Positions 10,229-18,547 of a stretch of DNA of 64,000 nt are shown in pieces. The stretch lies in contig NZ_WMEA01000005.1 of assembly GCF_021735925.1 (NCBI RefSeq), positions 1-64,000 on the forward strand, read 5' to 3'. The translations under genes were made by a program, and so were the position numbers. Each line of letters begins with the position of its first letter. The first letter of the stretch is position 1. The DNA is from Loktanella sp. M215. GTDB lineage: Bacteria > Pseudomonadota > Alphaproteobacteria > Rhodobacterales > Rhodobacteraceae. Below the pieces are notes generated by a model, which was not told the origin of the DNA, searched no databases, and saw only the letters and a program-made list of their open reading frames with translations.

Positions 10229-11107
10229 ATGAAAGATTGCGTTATCATTGGTGGCGGTCCGGCGGGTCTGACCGCCGCACTTTACCTCGCGCGATTTCTG
10301 CACAGCGTCACGGTATTTGATGCGCGCGGGGGCCGGGCCAGAATGATCCCGAAGACGCATAACTTTGCACCTTTTCCTGACGGCATTTCCGGGCCCGACC
10401 TTCTGGACCGGATGCAATCGCATGCCGAGCGTTACGGTGCCGTCATCGAGACCTGTACCGTTGAAGCCGTCGAAAGGCAGGATGATGGCTTTTGCGTCAC
10501 GACTGACCGGGGGAGTGAGACTGCAAGATATGTCATATTTGCAGCGGGCGTTGTGAACCACAGGCCACCCCTGCCCGACCCCGTTCATGATCGCGGCGTG
10601 GCTAGAGGATTGATCCGTTATTGCCCGGTCTGTGATGCGTACGAGGTCCGCGATAAACGCATCGCGGTTCTGGGAAGTGGCACACACGGTCTCGCAGAGG
10701 CTCGCTTCATCCGTGACTATTCATCCACGGTCACACTCATTCGGCCGACTGGAGACCGTCCTCTTTCGGCGGACAAAATTCATGTCCCGGATTCACCGAT
10801 GAGCAGCCTGTCGCTGTCGGAGTCGGAGGTCATCGTCACGCTGGAAGACAGCACCGTCGCGCATTTTGACACGCTCTACGTCGCTCTTGGTACATCCGCC
10901 TGTTCCAAGCTCGCGGAAACACTGGGCGCGCCACTCACTAAAGATGGGTGCATTGTGACTGATGTCCAACGTAAAACCAGCATCGACGGGGTCTATGCGA
11001 TCGGTGACATCACCGACGGGCTCGATCAGATCGCGCACGCGATGGGTCAGGCCGCCATCGCGGCCACGGCAATTCACAATGACATGTCGGAAAAGGATCA
11101 ACTTTGA
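10229..11107 (+). CDS. Thioredoxin-reductase-like FAD/NAD(P) oxidoreductase
   Basis: The 292 residues follow the thioredoxin reductase fold. The FAD site is VIIGGGPAGLTAALYLARF at residues 5-23, and the redox-active pair is CPVCDAYEV near 132-135 in place of the usual CATC. The NAD(P) site is IAVLGSGTHGLAEARFI near 147, and the C-terminal FAD block is IDGVYAIGDITDGLDQIAHA. CPVCD-type members occur as stand-alone flavoproteins in alphaproteobacteria, often with unknown partners. It lies just after the CusBA pump, with a short gap and a GGGAAAACGGA ribosome site. A thiol-repair role under metal stress is an inference. Confidence 0.85.
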   Translation: MKDCVIIGGGPAGLTAALYLARFLHSVTVFDARGGRARMIPKTHNFAPFPDGISGPDLLDRMQSHAERYGAVIETCTVEAVERQDDGFCVTTDRGSETARYVIFAAGVVNHRPPLPDPVHDRGVARGLIRYCPVCDAYEVRDKRIAVLGSGTHGLAEARFIRDYSSTVTLIRPTGDRPLSADKIHVPDSPMSSLSLSESEVIVTLEDSTVAHFDTLYVALGTSACSKLAETLGAPLTKDGCIVTDVQRKTSIDGVYAIGDITDGLDQIAHAMGQAAIAATAIHNDMSEKDQL

Positions 11108-11276
11108 TTGGAATCGCAGTCGATTGTTTATCTCTCGACGGCCCTCCTTGCAACATGAGGGGCTGGCCATTGTGAGCGGCAACTGTGCCCAGGCCAGTAC
11201 GCGAAGCGGCAAGGTTAAGCGTCGGTGCGCGGTCGGAACTGCACCTGACAGCAAGGCCCGGGTATCGGTTCGGTTT

Positions 11277-11720
11277 TCAGGAACTATTTTTGACGCCGAC
11301 GCGGGGCGGGTTTCCTGACATGACCTGGAGCACGTAGCTGCCTGACGCGGTGATCATCAGAAACCCGACGAAGGCTTCAATGCCACCGATAAACCTCAGA
11401 TGTCCCAAAGGTGTAATATCGCCACGTCCCAGCGTGGTGAAGTTTACCAGAGAGAAGTAAAAATAGTCCATCCACGACATCGGCTGATCGGTATCGAAAG
11501 AACCGATGTGGCTGATTTTGTCTGCGAACCAGAACCCGATCGCAAAGGCACCTGCCTCGAATATGTGCGCCAGAGTGATCGATACGACTGCCAGAGCGAG
11601 CCCGCGATAGCAGGGGCATCCCCACTGGATAAGTTTCATGCTGACCTCCCGAAGGACCAGATAGTGGACCGTCAGCGTTAAAAGTATGAGAGTCGTGCTT
11701 ATCATTATGGCCGTCAGCAT
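11277..11720 (-). CDS. Two-TM-type ion channel protein
   Basis: This 147-residue membrane protein has hydrophobic segments near residues 1-25, 40-65 and 115-140. Between the last two is a pore loop, FSLVNFTTLGRGDITPLG, which matches the potassium-channel Ion_trans_2 signature TTxGxGDxxP with G-R-G-D in place of the usual GYGD filter. The selectivity is therefore uncertain. No cytoplasmic RCK or nucleotide-binding domain is present. It stands alone on the minus strand between a flavoprotein and an ABC membrane protein. Confidence 0.75.
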   Translation of the reverse strand: MLTAIMISTTLILLTLTVHYLVLREVSMKLIQWGCPCYRGLALAVVSITLAHIFEAGAFAIGFWFADKISHIGSFDTDQPMSWMDYFYFSLVNFTTLGRGDITPLGHLRFIGGIEAFVGFLMITASGSYVLQVMSGNPPRVGVKNSS

Positions 11721-11964
11721 TGTTTTCTGATCCCGTTGTTTCGTGCTGCGACCTCATCAGGGTCTCGCGCTTCACCGATGTCGCCTGGAGTATCGGCGAC
11801 CCTGTGCTGCGGTACAATCGTGACAATACTCCGGTTTTGTCGCTCATGTGTACCCTGTGCAGCGTCTGAACTGCCAGATTGTACCCCCGGGCCGGTCAGG
11901 CATTGGCCGATGAGGAGGACGCGCGGAAGTCGCCGGACGTATCGTTCGCGCGATCAGACCGACG

Positions 11965-13206
11965 TCAGGCGGCGGATGCACTGGCTTCGACCCGGTACGG
12001 TGCTGCGTTGACGGTCTGAATGGCCGTGATCGATGATCGGGGTGTGAAGAAATTCATGATTTCGGCGTAGCGAATCCTGGTGTCCTCGAGCGCCTGATAG
12101 TACGCAAACAGCTCTTTCAGAGGCGCAGAAAAGTCTTTGTGTGCCGCGAGTACGGCGACGAGAGCGCCGAGGCTGATGCGGCCCTCGATCACGAAGTAGC
12201 CGCCAAGGGAATAGAAGAGAAACGGTGTCAGTGACGTCAGGAAGTTGTTCAGCGCCTTGATGAAAAATTTGAGCCTGAAGATGCGCCGGCGGATGCGTTC
12301 AAGATCCCGCAGGCTCGCCGCAATGCGTGAGATGTCGCCCTTACCCTTCATATCGGACAAAAGCTGATCGCCAAGGGTGCGCCCAAGACAGCGCACTTCC
12401 TTGATCCTGGTCCGCGACAGAGCGTTCACGCGCCTTTGGAGTTTTGGCAGAAGGATCAGCTGCAGCGGCAGGATCGTCAGTGCGGCCGCTCCGAGAAGCG
12501 GATCCTGAACGAACATGAAGAGCAGGATCGTCGCCAGTGTCCCACCTTGGAGAATGGGCAGCGCCAGAACATCGGCTGCAAAGCCTCCGATCGGTTCGAC
12601 TTCCTGCGCCAGGATTGGGATGATTTCGCTTTGTCGCGCAGTTGTCGGGTCGCTCCGCCACTGCCGGTAAATCAGAAGTCGCAACCGCCGCAACACGCGT
12701 TCGGCCACGAACCCTTTGAAGACATTCAGAACGTATTTGTTGCCCCCGTTCAGGACGATGGCAACAAGGTATAGCCCGCAGAGCATCAACAGAAATTCGA
12801 CCTGGTTCAGCGGCAGGCCCATGAAGTTTGCGGGGAAATTACTGGAGTTGAGGGCGTTGTTGACGATTTTCTTCGGCAACTCCAGCGTGACATAGAGAAT
12901 GGGCATGGACAGCAAGCTCAGGCCAATCATCGCTGCCTGCTGCAGTCTCGAGTAGCGCAGCACGGTGACGACCAGACTTGGATCGAGCCCGCGGACATGT
13001 TGGCGCGACGGCCCGGTCGTTCCGCGACGTCGCCAGATCCGCACGACCGCCAGGATCAGGAAATAAATCAGGACGACGCTGAGCAGCGCCGGGGCCAGGA
13101 CGAGGATCAGGTGGATGAACGGATGAATCCAGTCCGGGGCGCTGTCGTCGTATTGAAATCCGAACACGACGGCCACATCGTGCACAATCTGGTGGTAACT
13201 GGTCAT
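11965..13206 (-). CDS. ABC-transporter transmembrane domain without ATPase domain
   Basis: The 413 residues contain six or seven membrane segments and cytoplasmic coupling helices typical of an exporter-type ABC membrane domain (RLRLLIYRQWRSDPTTARQ, then the EVEPIGGFAADVLALPILQGG region, then DLERIRRRIFRLKFFIKALN). The protein stops after FFTPRSSITAIQTVNAAPYRVE, just where a fused nucleotide-binding domain would begin. No Walker A or LSGGQ motif follows in any frame, and no ATPase gene is adjacent. It may be a C-terminally truncated version of a longer ABC protein, or a membrane domain that uses an ATPase encoded elsewhere. Confidence 0.75.
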   Translation of the reverse strand: MTSYHQIVHDVAVVFGFQYDDSAPDWIHPFIHLILVLAPALLSVVLIYFLILAVVRIWRRRGTTGPSRQHVRGLDPSLVVTVLRYSRLQQAAMIGLSLLSMPILYVTLELPKKIVNNALNSSNFPANFMGLPLNQVEFLLMLCGLYLVAIVLNGGNKYVLNVFKGFVAERVLRRLRLLIYRQWRSDPTTARQSEIIPILAQEVEPIGGFAADVLALPILQGGTLATILLFMFVQDPLLGAAALTILPLQLILLPKLQRRVNALSRTRIKEVRCLGRTLGDQLLSDMKGKGDISRIAASLRDLERIRRRIFRLKFFIKALNNFLTSLTPFLFYSLGGYFVIEGRISLGALVAVLAAHKDFSAPLKELFAYYQALEDTRIRYAEIMNFFTPRSSITAIQTVNAAPYRVEASASAA

Positions 13207-13360
13207 GCCTGCCTCTTTTCTTGTCGTGCGGCATTATGGTGCTGCCGTTTCGGACAAATGGATTCCGCCGTATCTCTTCAGACTGAAGTAGATTTCGGCC
13301 TGCGGAAGAGAGGGCGCCCACGGCACGCAGACGCCCCACACTCCTCCGTCAACGACGGTT

Positions 13361-13621
13361 TCAGTCGTTGCGACTTGGAGCGTCGACGATGCCGGTTGTG
13401 TGGATGTTGGTCACTTCGATGACGTCATCCGGCGCCAGGTTCTTGCGAACCAGTTCCTTGTAGGGAAAGAGATCACCCGCCCTGACTTGGTGCGTGTGCT
13501 CGGCCACGACGGCTGAGACTGGGTCATGGGATCCGTCATGGCTGCTTTCGGCAGACGCGACACCGGACAGACCGGCGATCAAAACCGCGGCCGTCAGAGT
13601 AGACGTAAAGATCGTTTTCAT
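13361..13621 (-). CDS. Small exported protein, unknown function
   Basis: The protein is 86 residues with a standard signal peptide (MKTIFTSTLTAAVLIAGLSGVASA) and a mature part of about 62 residues that begins with a His-containing stretch (ESSHDGSHD). The rest reads HQVRAGDLFPYKELVRKNLAP, then DDVIEVTNIHTTGIV. It has no cysteines. It lies downstream of the CusF/cupredoxin genes on the same strand but beyond a hairpin at 13700-13736, so it may be a separate unit. The His cluster near the mature N-terminus suggests metal binding (inference). Confidence 0.6.
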   Translation of the reverse strand: MKTIFTSTLTAAVLIAGLSGVASAESSHDGSHDPVSAVVAEHTHQVRAGDLFPYKELVRKNLAPDDVIEVTNIHTTGIVDAPSRND

Positions 13622-13699
13622 GATAGGTCGACTTTCATGTGAGTATTGCCGGAGCCCGATGTGGTGAGACGCTGAGGACCCCGTGCGAGAAAATAAGTG

Positions 13700-13736
13700 A
13701 ATTGAGCCCCGCTCTGCAAAGCGGGGCTCAATTTTT
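13700..13736. terminator. Strong intergenic hairpin terminator
   Basis: A perfect 14-base stem (AATTGAGCCCCGCT pairing with AGCGGGGCTCAATT) closes a six-base loop. On the plus strand it is followed by TTTTT, a textbook intrinsic terminator. On the minus strand it lies directly after the CusF-like stop codon and is followed by a weaker T-containing run, so it may end the minus-strand copper operon. Confidence 0.75.
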
Positions 13737-13743
13737 ATGTGGT

Positions 13744-14037
13744 TCAGTCTTTCAGCTCGACGACGGTCAGCTTGCCTTCGACGCGGTCGGCGACGAATTC
13801 AATGTCCTGACCTTCCGACAGTTTGGCCATCATGTCTTCATCGGCGCGGAACACCATCGTCATGGCGGGCATGCCGAGGTTGACCAGTTCTTCGTGAACG
13901 ATGGTGACTTTGCCCGCTTCAGCATCCAGCGCCTTGACGGACCCTTTGGTATAGGCCGCGTCCTGCGCGAACAGGGCGGTCGAGGTGCCGATGACAAGTG
14001 TTGCTGCGGCGAGGGTCGAGAGAATGATCTTTTTCAT
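13744..14037 (-). CDS. cusF: CusF-like periplasmic copper-binding protein
   Basis: This is a 97-residue periplasmic copper chaperone with a signal peptide ending near ALFAQ. The CusF ligand set is recognisable: a His in VTIVHEELVNLG and two Met in MPAMTMVF. The Trp that caps copper in Escherichia coli CusF is replaced (LGMPAM instead of NWPEM). CusF passes Cu(I) or Ag(I) to the CusB adaptor, and a CusBA pair is encoded at 5478-10061. It is the last gene of a minus-strand run with the cupredoxin and multicopper oxidase. Confidence 0.9.
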   Translation of the reverse strand: MKKIILSTLAAATLVIGTSTALFAQDAAYTKGSVKALDAEAGKVTIVHEELVNLGMPAMTMVFRADEDMMAKLSEGQDIEFVADRVEGKLTVVELKD

Positions 14038-14075
14038 GGTGTTTTCCTTGTGTGAGATTTGGGTGTTGCGAGTGT

Positions 14076-14552
14076 TCAGTTGACGACGACAGGGCTGAAC
14101 ATGCCGGATTCGTAGTGGCCGAGGATCAGGCAGGCGTATTCGAATGTGCCTGCGTTGGCGAAGGTCCAGATGACCTCTCCCGATGCGCCCGGCACCAGTC
14201 TTACGGCGTTCGGGTCGGCGTGTTCCATTTCAGGAAACTCTTCCATCAGGCCTTTGTGCTCCTGATTTTTTTCGGGCGTATCGAGAACGAATTCATGCTC
14301 TTGTTGGCCCGCATTGGTGATGACGAATTTGACGGTTTCACCTTTTGTGAACGACACGTCACGCGGCGCGTACAGCATCTGGCCGTCGTCCGTTTCGGTC
14401 ATCGTCACTTCGACCGTGCGGTCGATGTGGCTTGCGTCGCCGGGTTTACCGACGGCCATCTCGTCGCCATGGCCACCTTCGTGGCTGCCCGCTGCAAAGG
14501 CGGGTGCCGCCAGCAAAAGTGTGATTGTCGTAAGAATAGTCAGTCTGCTCAT
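14076..14552 (-). CDS. Periplasmic cupredoxin (CopI-like)
   Basis: The 158 residues comprise a signal peptide (to about AFA), a His-rich start (GSHEGGHGDE) and a single cupredoxin domain. The type 1 copper ligands are His in QQEHEFVLDT, then Cys, His and Met in YACLILGHYESGMF. It is probably a blue-copper electron carrier or copper buffer in the periplasm. It sits between the CusF-like gene and the multicopper oxidase gene with short gaps on the same strand, so it probably works with them. It resembles the CopI proteins of proteobacterial copper tolerance. Confidence 0.87.
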   Translation of the reverse strand: MSRLTILTTITLLLAAPAFAAGSHEGGHGDEMAVGKPGDASHIDRTVEVTMTETDDGQMLYAPRDVSFTKGETVKFVITNAGQQEHEFVLDTPEKNQEHKGLMEEFPEMEHADPNAVRLVPGASGEVIWTFANAGTFEYACLILGHYESGMFSPVVVN

Positions 14553-14667
14553 GGTTTCTCCAGTGTGTGTCGGGGTCGCGGGGTTTGCAGCGGTCTTTTA
14601 GCCGCCTGTCCGGACCTTTTCGGGCCCGGATTTCTGAATGATCTGCCGTGTGCGGTCGCGGGCCCGG

Positions 14668-16026
14668 TCAGCCGCGCGACACCGGCGGATCGGTATATCG
14701 GGTCGTGGCATCCGCAACCTGCATGGGTTCCGGTACCTCGCCGGTCCATTCGGCGGCCTGGGTGCCCGGCGGGTTTTCATACCAACCGGGGTCCGCGTAA
14801 TCGTCGGACGCGACGCCGGGGCGGACCTTTACGACGGAAAACATGCCCCCCATCTCGATGGGGCCGTACTTGCCCCATCCGGACATCATCGGCGCGGTAT
14901 TTTTGGGGATCGGCATCTCCATCTCGCCCATATCGGCCATGCCGGCCGTGCCCATCGGCATGTATTCCGGCTGCACGCGCCGGATTTTTTGCGTCACGTT
15001 GGTCTTGTCGGCCCCGATGAACGTCGGGACGTCGTGGCCCATTGCGTTCATCGTGTGGTGCGATTTGTGACAGTGAATTGCCCAGTCGCCCTCATGCTCG
15101 GCCTTGAAGTCGAACGCACGCATCGCCCCCACGGGGATGTCGATCGACACCTCGGACCACGCCACGTCGGGGTTCACCCAGCCACCGTCAGTGCAGGACA
15201 CCTTGAAGTCGTAGCCGTGCATGTGGATCGGATGGTTCGTCATCGTCAGGTTGCCGACGCGCACACGCACGTCATCGCCCTTGTTCACGACCAGCGGATC
15301 GATGCCCGGGAAAATACGGCTATTCCAGGTCCACAGATTGAAGTCGGTCATTTCCATGATGCGGGGAATGTAGGTGCCCGGATCGATGTCAAAGGCGTTC
15401 AGCATGATCAGGAAATCGCGGTCGACGCGCCGGAATGCCGGGTCTTTGGGGTGGACGACGAACATGCCCATCATACCCATGGCCATCTGCACCATTTCAT
15501 CCGCGTGCGGGTGGTACATGAACGTGCCCGATTTGATCAGATCGAACTCATAGGCAAAGGTCTTGCCCGGCGGGATCCCCGGATGGCTCAATCCCTGCAC
15601 GCCGTCCATGCCGGACGGCAGGATCAGCCCGTGCCAGTGTACGGTCGTGTGCTCCGGCAGGCGGTTGGTGACGAAGATGCGGACCCTGTCGCCTTCGACC
15701 GCTTCGATGGTCGGGCCGATGGATGTGCCGTTGTATCCCCACAGATAGGCCGTGGTGCCTTCGGTCAGTTCCCGTTCAACAGGTTCGGCGACAAGGTGAA
15801 ATTCCTTCACCCCGTCCTTCATCCGGTGTGGCAGCGTCCAGCCGTTCAGCGTGACGACCGGATTGTAGTCGGGACCGGAGGTGGGCACGACAGGCGGCTG
15901 CGTGCCAGCCGCATCTGTCAAAGCCGCCTCTGGCAAGCTACGGTTGTCGGTCTGGGACCACGCCTTGGTCGATACCAGGGTTGCCCCTGCCACTCCGGTT
16001 CCCAAAAGTTGACGTCTGTTCATCAT
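14668..16026 (-). CDS. Multicopper oxidase, copper-resistance type
   Basis: This is a 452-residue periplasmic copper oxidase with a twin-arginine-like leader (MMNRRQLLGTGVAGATL). The four copper-binding blocks are HWHGLILPSGMDG, GTFMYHPHADE, HPIHMHGYDFKV and WAIHCHKSHHTMNAMGHD. Together they give the type 1 site and the trinuclear site. After the last block there is a Met-rich tail (EYMPMGTAGMADMGEMEMP), which in this family binds Cu(I). It probably oxidises Cu(I) to Cu(II) in the periplasm. It is upstream of the cupredoxin and downstream of the TolC-like gene in one minus-strand cluster. Confidence 0.9.
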   Translation of the reverse strand: MMNRRQLLGTGVAGATLVSTKAWSQTDNRSLPEAALTDAAGTQPPVVPTSGPDYNPVVTLNGWTLPHRMKDGVKEFHLVAEPVERELTEGTTAYLWGYNGTSIGPTIEAVEGDRVRIFVTNRLPEHTTVHWHGLILPSGMDGVQGLSHPGIPPGKTFAYEFDLIKSGTFMYHPHADEMVQMAMGMMGMFVVHPKDPAFRRVDRDFLIMLNAFDIDPGTYIPRIMEMTDFNLWTWNSRIFPGIDPLVVNKGDDVRVRVGNLTMTNHPIHMHGYDFKVSCTDGGWVNPDVAWSEVSIDIPVGAMRAFDFKAEHEGDWAIHCHKSHHTMNAMGHDVPTFIGADKTNVTQKIRRVQPEYMPMGTAGMADMGEMEMPIPKNTAPMMSGWGKYGPIEMGGMFSVVKVRPGVASDDYADPGWYENPPGTQAAEWTGEVPEPMQVADATTRYTDPPVSRG

Positions 16027-16056
16027 CTGTCTTTTTCCTTTTGTGAGATTTCAGGG

Positions 16057-17523
16057 TTAGTGTCCGGCCCCGCCACCGGCGGCCAGTTCGACGCCGCCGG
16101 CATCGCCGCCCCCTGCCCCGCCACCGCCACCGTAAATGGCTGCGTCAAGGCCGGCTGCGGCGAGCCAGAACTGGTGCTTGGCCTCTGCCGCATCGAGTTT
16201 GCTGCCCAGTCCTTCGCGGACATCGATCAGCAGTTCGAATGTGCTGGTGATCATGCCGTTGTTGGCCAGCAGGGATTCGTCGTCAATGATCCGGCGCAGC
16301 GGCAGAACGACATCGCGGTATTGTTTCGCAATGGCATAAGTGCCGCGATACCTGGTCTCGGCAACCCGCGCTTCCGAGCGCACCGCAACGGCTATTTCGG
16401 CAAGACTGTTGGCCGCCTGCAGATAAGACAGTTCCGCCTTACGCATGCGGGCCTTGCCGCTGTCGTAGATCGGGATCTGAAACTCCAGTTCGGCTTGCGG
16501 CAGGATCTTTGTCTCTACATCGCCGTCTTCGCCTAATTCGCGTTCAAGTTCCGCACCGGCAATCACCTCAAGATCCGTCAGCACGCGGGTTGCGTCCGTC
16601 AGCCCGTAAGCCTGTGCCGTCGCCGCAAGGCTCAGCCGTGCCACTTCCAGATCAACGCGGTTCTGCAAGGCCTGCGCCTCGATGGCGCCGGTTCCGCGCA
16701 GGCCGCCCGGCAGCTGCGGCAACGCATCGGGGACGAAATAATCGACCTCGGTGCCCCACAACCCCATCAGGCGTGTAAGTTGTTCCTTGGCGACAGAGGC
16801 CGCCAAACGGGCTTCTGCCGTCTGGGCGGCGAGCTCCGCGTCGAAGACCTGCTCACGGGCCTGACCCGCCCGGTTCAGGGCACCGGTCTGACCCAGCTGC
16901 TGTGCCAGTTCGGAAGACGCGTCAGCCGCCTGCGACGCTTGATTGAGAAACGTCACCGTCTCGAACGCGGCAACGGCATCGATCCAGGCGGTACGCGTTT
17001 CCGCCGCCAGTGTCAGCGTGTCTACGACGGCCTGCATCTGAGCACGCTGGAAATCGGCCTGTGCCACGGCAACGCGGCGCTTTCGGGTTGGCGCATCGAG
17101 GAGATTGACCCTGGCGAGGGATTCCAGTGCTCGGAACAGTCCAAGTTCCGGTGCGCCGATTCCGAGCAGGCCAACCGAGACGATCGGGTTCTCCGGTGTC
17201 GACTCCTGCCAGATGTCGGCCGCCGACAGACCCACGGCGGCATAGGATGCCTGCAGGCCACGATTGTTCAGTAAGGCAACCTGCACCGCCGTATCGGCCG
17301 TGATCGTCTTGCGGTGCGTCAGAGCGTGGATCTCTTTCGCAACCTGTTGTGATTGGGCGCTGGTCTGCAACCAGACGGACTTACGGCCCGTCGCGGCCCG
17401 CGTCTTGTCCGCAACAAGGGAGAAACCGGCGTCCGGTGCCGTGATCCCGGGTGGGAGTGTTGTTGCACAGGCCCCCAGGGCCAGCGGAAATGCGATGACC
17501 GTCATCTTGAGCACCCGCATCAC
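16057..17523 (-). CDS. TolC-family outer-membrane efflux lipoprotein (CusC-like)
   Basis: The 488 residues start with a lipoprotein signal (FPLALGACATT, lipid Cys near residue 19). They then show the paired coiled-coil repeats of outer-membrane efflux proteins, for example KEIHALTHRKTITADTAVQ and LNNRGLQASYAAVGLSAAD. The length is normal for the family. The C-terminus ends in an unusual Gly/Ala stretch (GGGGGAGGGDAGG). It is the likely outer-membrane channel for the CusBA pump encoded about 6 kb away on the other strand. Its start overlaps the small upstream lipoprotein gene by four bases. Confidence 0.9.
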   Translation of the reverse strand: MMRVLKMTVIAFPLALGACATTLPPGITAPDAGFSLVADKTRAATGRKSVWLQTSAQSQQVAKEIHALTHRKTITADTAVQVALLNNRGLQASYAAVGLSAADIWQESTPENPIVSVGLLGIGAPELGLFRALESLARVNLLDAPTRKRRVAVAQADFQRAQMQAVVDTLTLAAETRTAWIDAVAAFETVTFLNQASQAADASSELAQQLGQTGALNRAGQAREQVFDAELAAQTAEARLAASVAKEQLTRLMGLWGTEVDYFVPDALPQLPGGLRGTGAIEAQALQNRVDLEVARLSLAATAQAYGLTDATRVLTDLEVIAGAELERELGEDGDVETKILPQAELEFQIPIYDSGKARMRKAELSYLQAANSLAEIAVAVRSEARVAETRYRGTYAIAKQYRDVVLPLRRIIDDESLLANNGMITSTFELLIDVREGLGSKLDAAEAKHQFWLAAAGLDAAIYGGGGGAGGGDAGGVELAAGGGAGH

Positions 17524-17744
17524 AGATCCGCCTGTGATGTGTTGGACTCGCGCCAGTCGGCAGGATCCATGACGGGACGCACCGTATAGTTGCGGATAGG
17601 GTTGACGTAACCGGTCTGCCGGGCGGCCACAGTGGCTGTCGCTGGTGCGGCAATATAGGCCGTGTCAGGCAAGGGTGTCGGCGGCGGCATGCACGCTGAC
17701 AGCGTCAGGGGCACGGCCCCGACGAATAGAAATCTGAATGTCAC
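17520..17744 (-). CDS. Small lipoprotein upstream of TolC-like gene
   Basis: This is a 74-residue lipoprotein with a clear lipobox (LTLSAC, Cys at about 18) and a short Pro/Ala-rich mature chain ending NPIRNYTVRPVMDPADWRES. Its stop overlaps the start of the TolC-like gene (ATGA arrangement), so the two are translationally coupled. The overlap and lipid anchor suggest that it helps assemble or stabilise the outer-membrane channel. The family was not recognised. Confidence 0.6.
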   Translation of the reverse strand: MTFRFLFVGAVPLTLSACMPPPTPLPDTAYIAAPATATVAARQTGYVNPIRNYTVRPVMDPADWRESNTSQADL

Positions 17745-17824
17745 GAAGTATCCTGCTCTGCTGAACGCGGTCCCTCACGTTCGAGGGACCGATATCTGAA
17801 GTCAGGCCCGCCTGCGGGCCGCGA

Positions 17825-18208
17825 TCAGAATGTCAGAGAGGGCGGACGGATAAAGCTGATGGCAGCGTGACGCGGCACCATTGCGAGATAGAACGGATCA
17901 ATCGAGCTCAAACGTCCCGTCGGGCCATCGATGCGTGATGGAACGCCCAGAATCGTTGCGCATGCCTGAACGCAGCAATTGCCGTCTTCGCTACCGTGCA
18001 TATCGGAGCTATGATTGGCGGGGCAGGCCGCACGGGCTTCGTGTACTTCATGCTCGGCGATCTCGTCAGATGACATCGTCGTTTCATGCTCGTGCTGCTG
18101 CTGCTGCGCCGACAACGGCCCCGCCAACGCGCCGAACGCCAGGACCGCGGCCACGGCAATCACCATGGCACAGCGCAGGAGTTTCAGAAGGGCGGCGAGA
18201 GTTGTCAT
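17825..18208 (-). CDS. Cys/His-rich exported protein in copper cluster
   Basis: The 127 residues have a basic N-terminus and a hydrophobic segment (VIAVAAVLAFGALAGPLSA), followed by a His-rich stretch (QQQQHEHE, then EIAEHEVHEARAAC). A segment with four cysteines follows, CPANHSSDMHGSEDGNCC plus VQAC. The spacing suggests a metal-binding exported protein similar in kind to that at 3258-3587. It is on the same strand as, and about 80 bases upstream of, the small lipoprotein and TolC-like genes. No enzyme motif is visible. Confidence 0.6.
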   Translation of the reverse strand: MTTLAALLKLLRCAMVIAVAAVLAFGALAGPLSAQQQQHEHETTMSSDEIAEHEVHEARAACPANHSSDMHGSEDGNCCVQACATILGVPSRIDGPTGRLSSIDPFYLAMVPRHAAISFIRPPSLTF

Positions 18209-18547
18209 GAATGCCTATTTAAATTTGGATCAGGCACCCGTCAATTGCTACTTCGGTATTTGGCGTCGCACTGCAGCATTTTGCCGATGGTGTGATGTAT
18301 CGCAACACCTACGCCAGCGGGTCTCTCCGGCCAAAATCCCGCAACATTCTTTAATTGTTCACGTTTTCGTAAAGGCCGGGGAGATCGTCCGACAAGCGAA
18401 CGACGCTTGCCTTGTTTGTTCAGGGCAAGATCAAACCGACTGTCGGTGTCGCAGGCCACGGCCACACGTGCGGTCGCGCCCCCTGCAGGCCGGGCATGAA
18501 AGGCCGCACGTTTCCAAAAGCGACTGCCTCAATCTCATCGGGTCAGG
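18209..18547. other. Intergenic stretch, about 340 bp
   Basis: No convincing gene was seen on either strand. It separates the Cys/His-rich exported protein gene from the end of the beta-propeller gene, both on the minus strand, so it should contain the promoter of the 17825-18208 to 13744 cluster. No clear CueR-type dyad was found in it. Confidence 0.5.

Noticed and set aside
14638..16536. A 632-codon open frame on the plus strand
   Set aside because: It lies opposite the multicopper oxidase and the TolC-like gene, which have clear domains. It has no family features and reflects high GC content.
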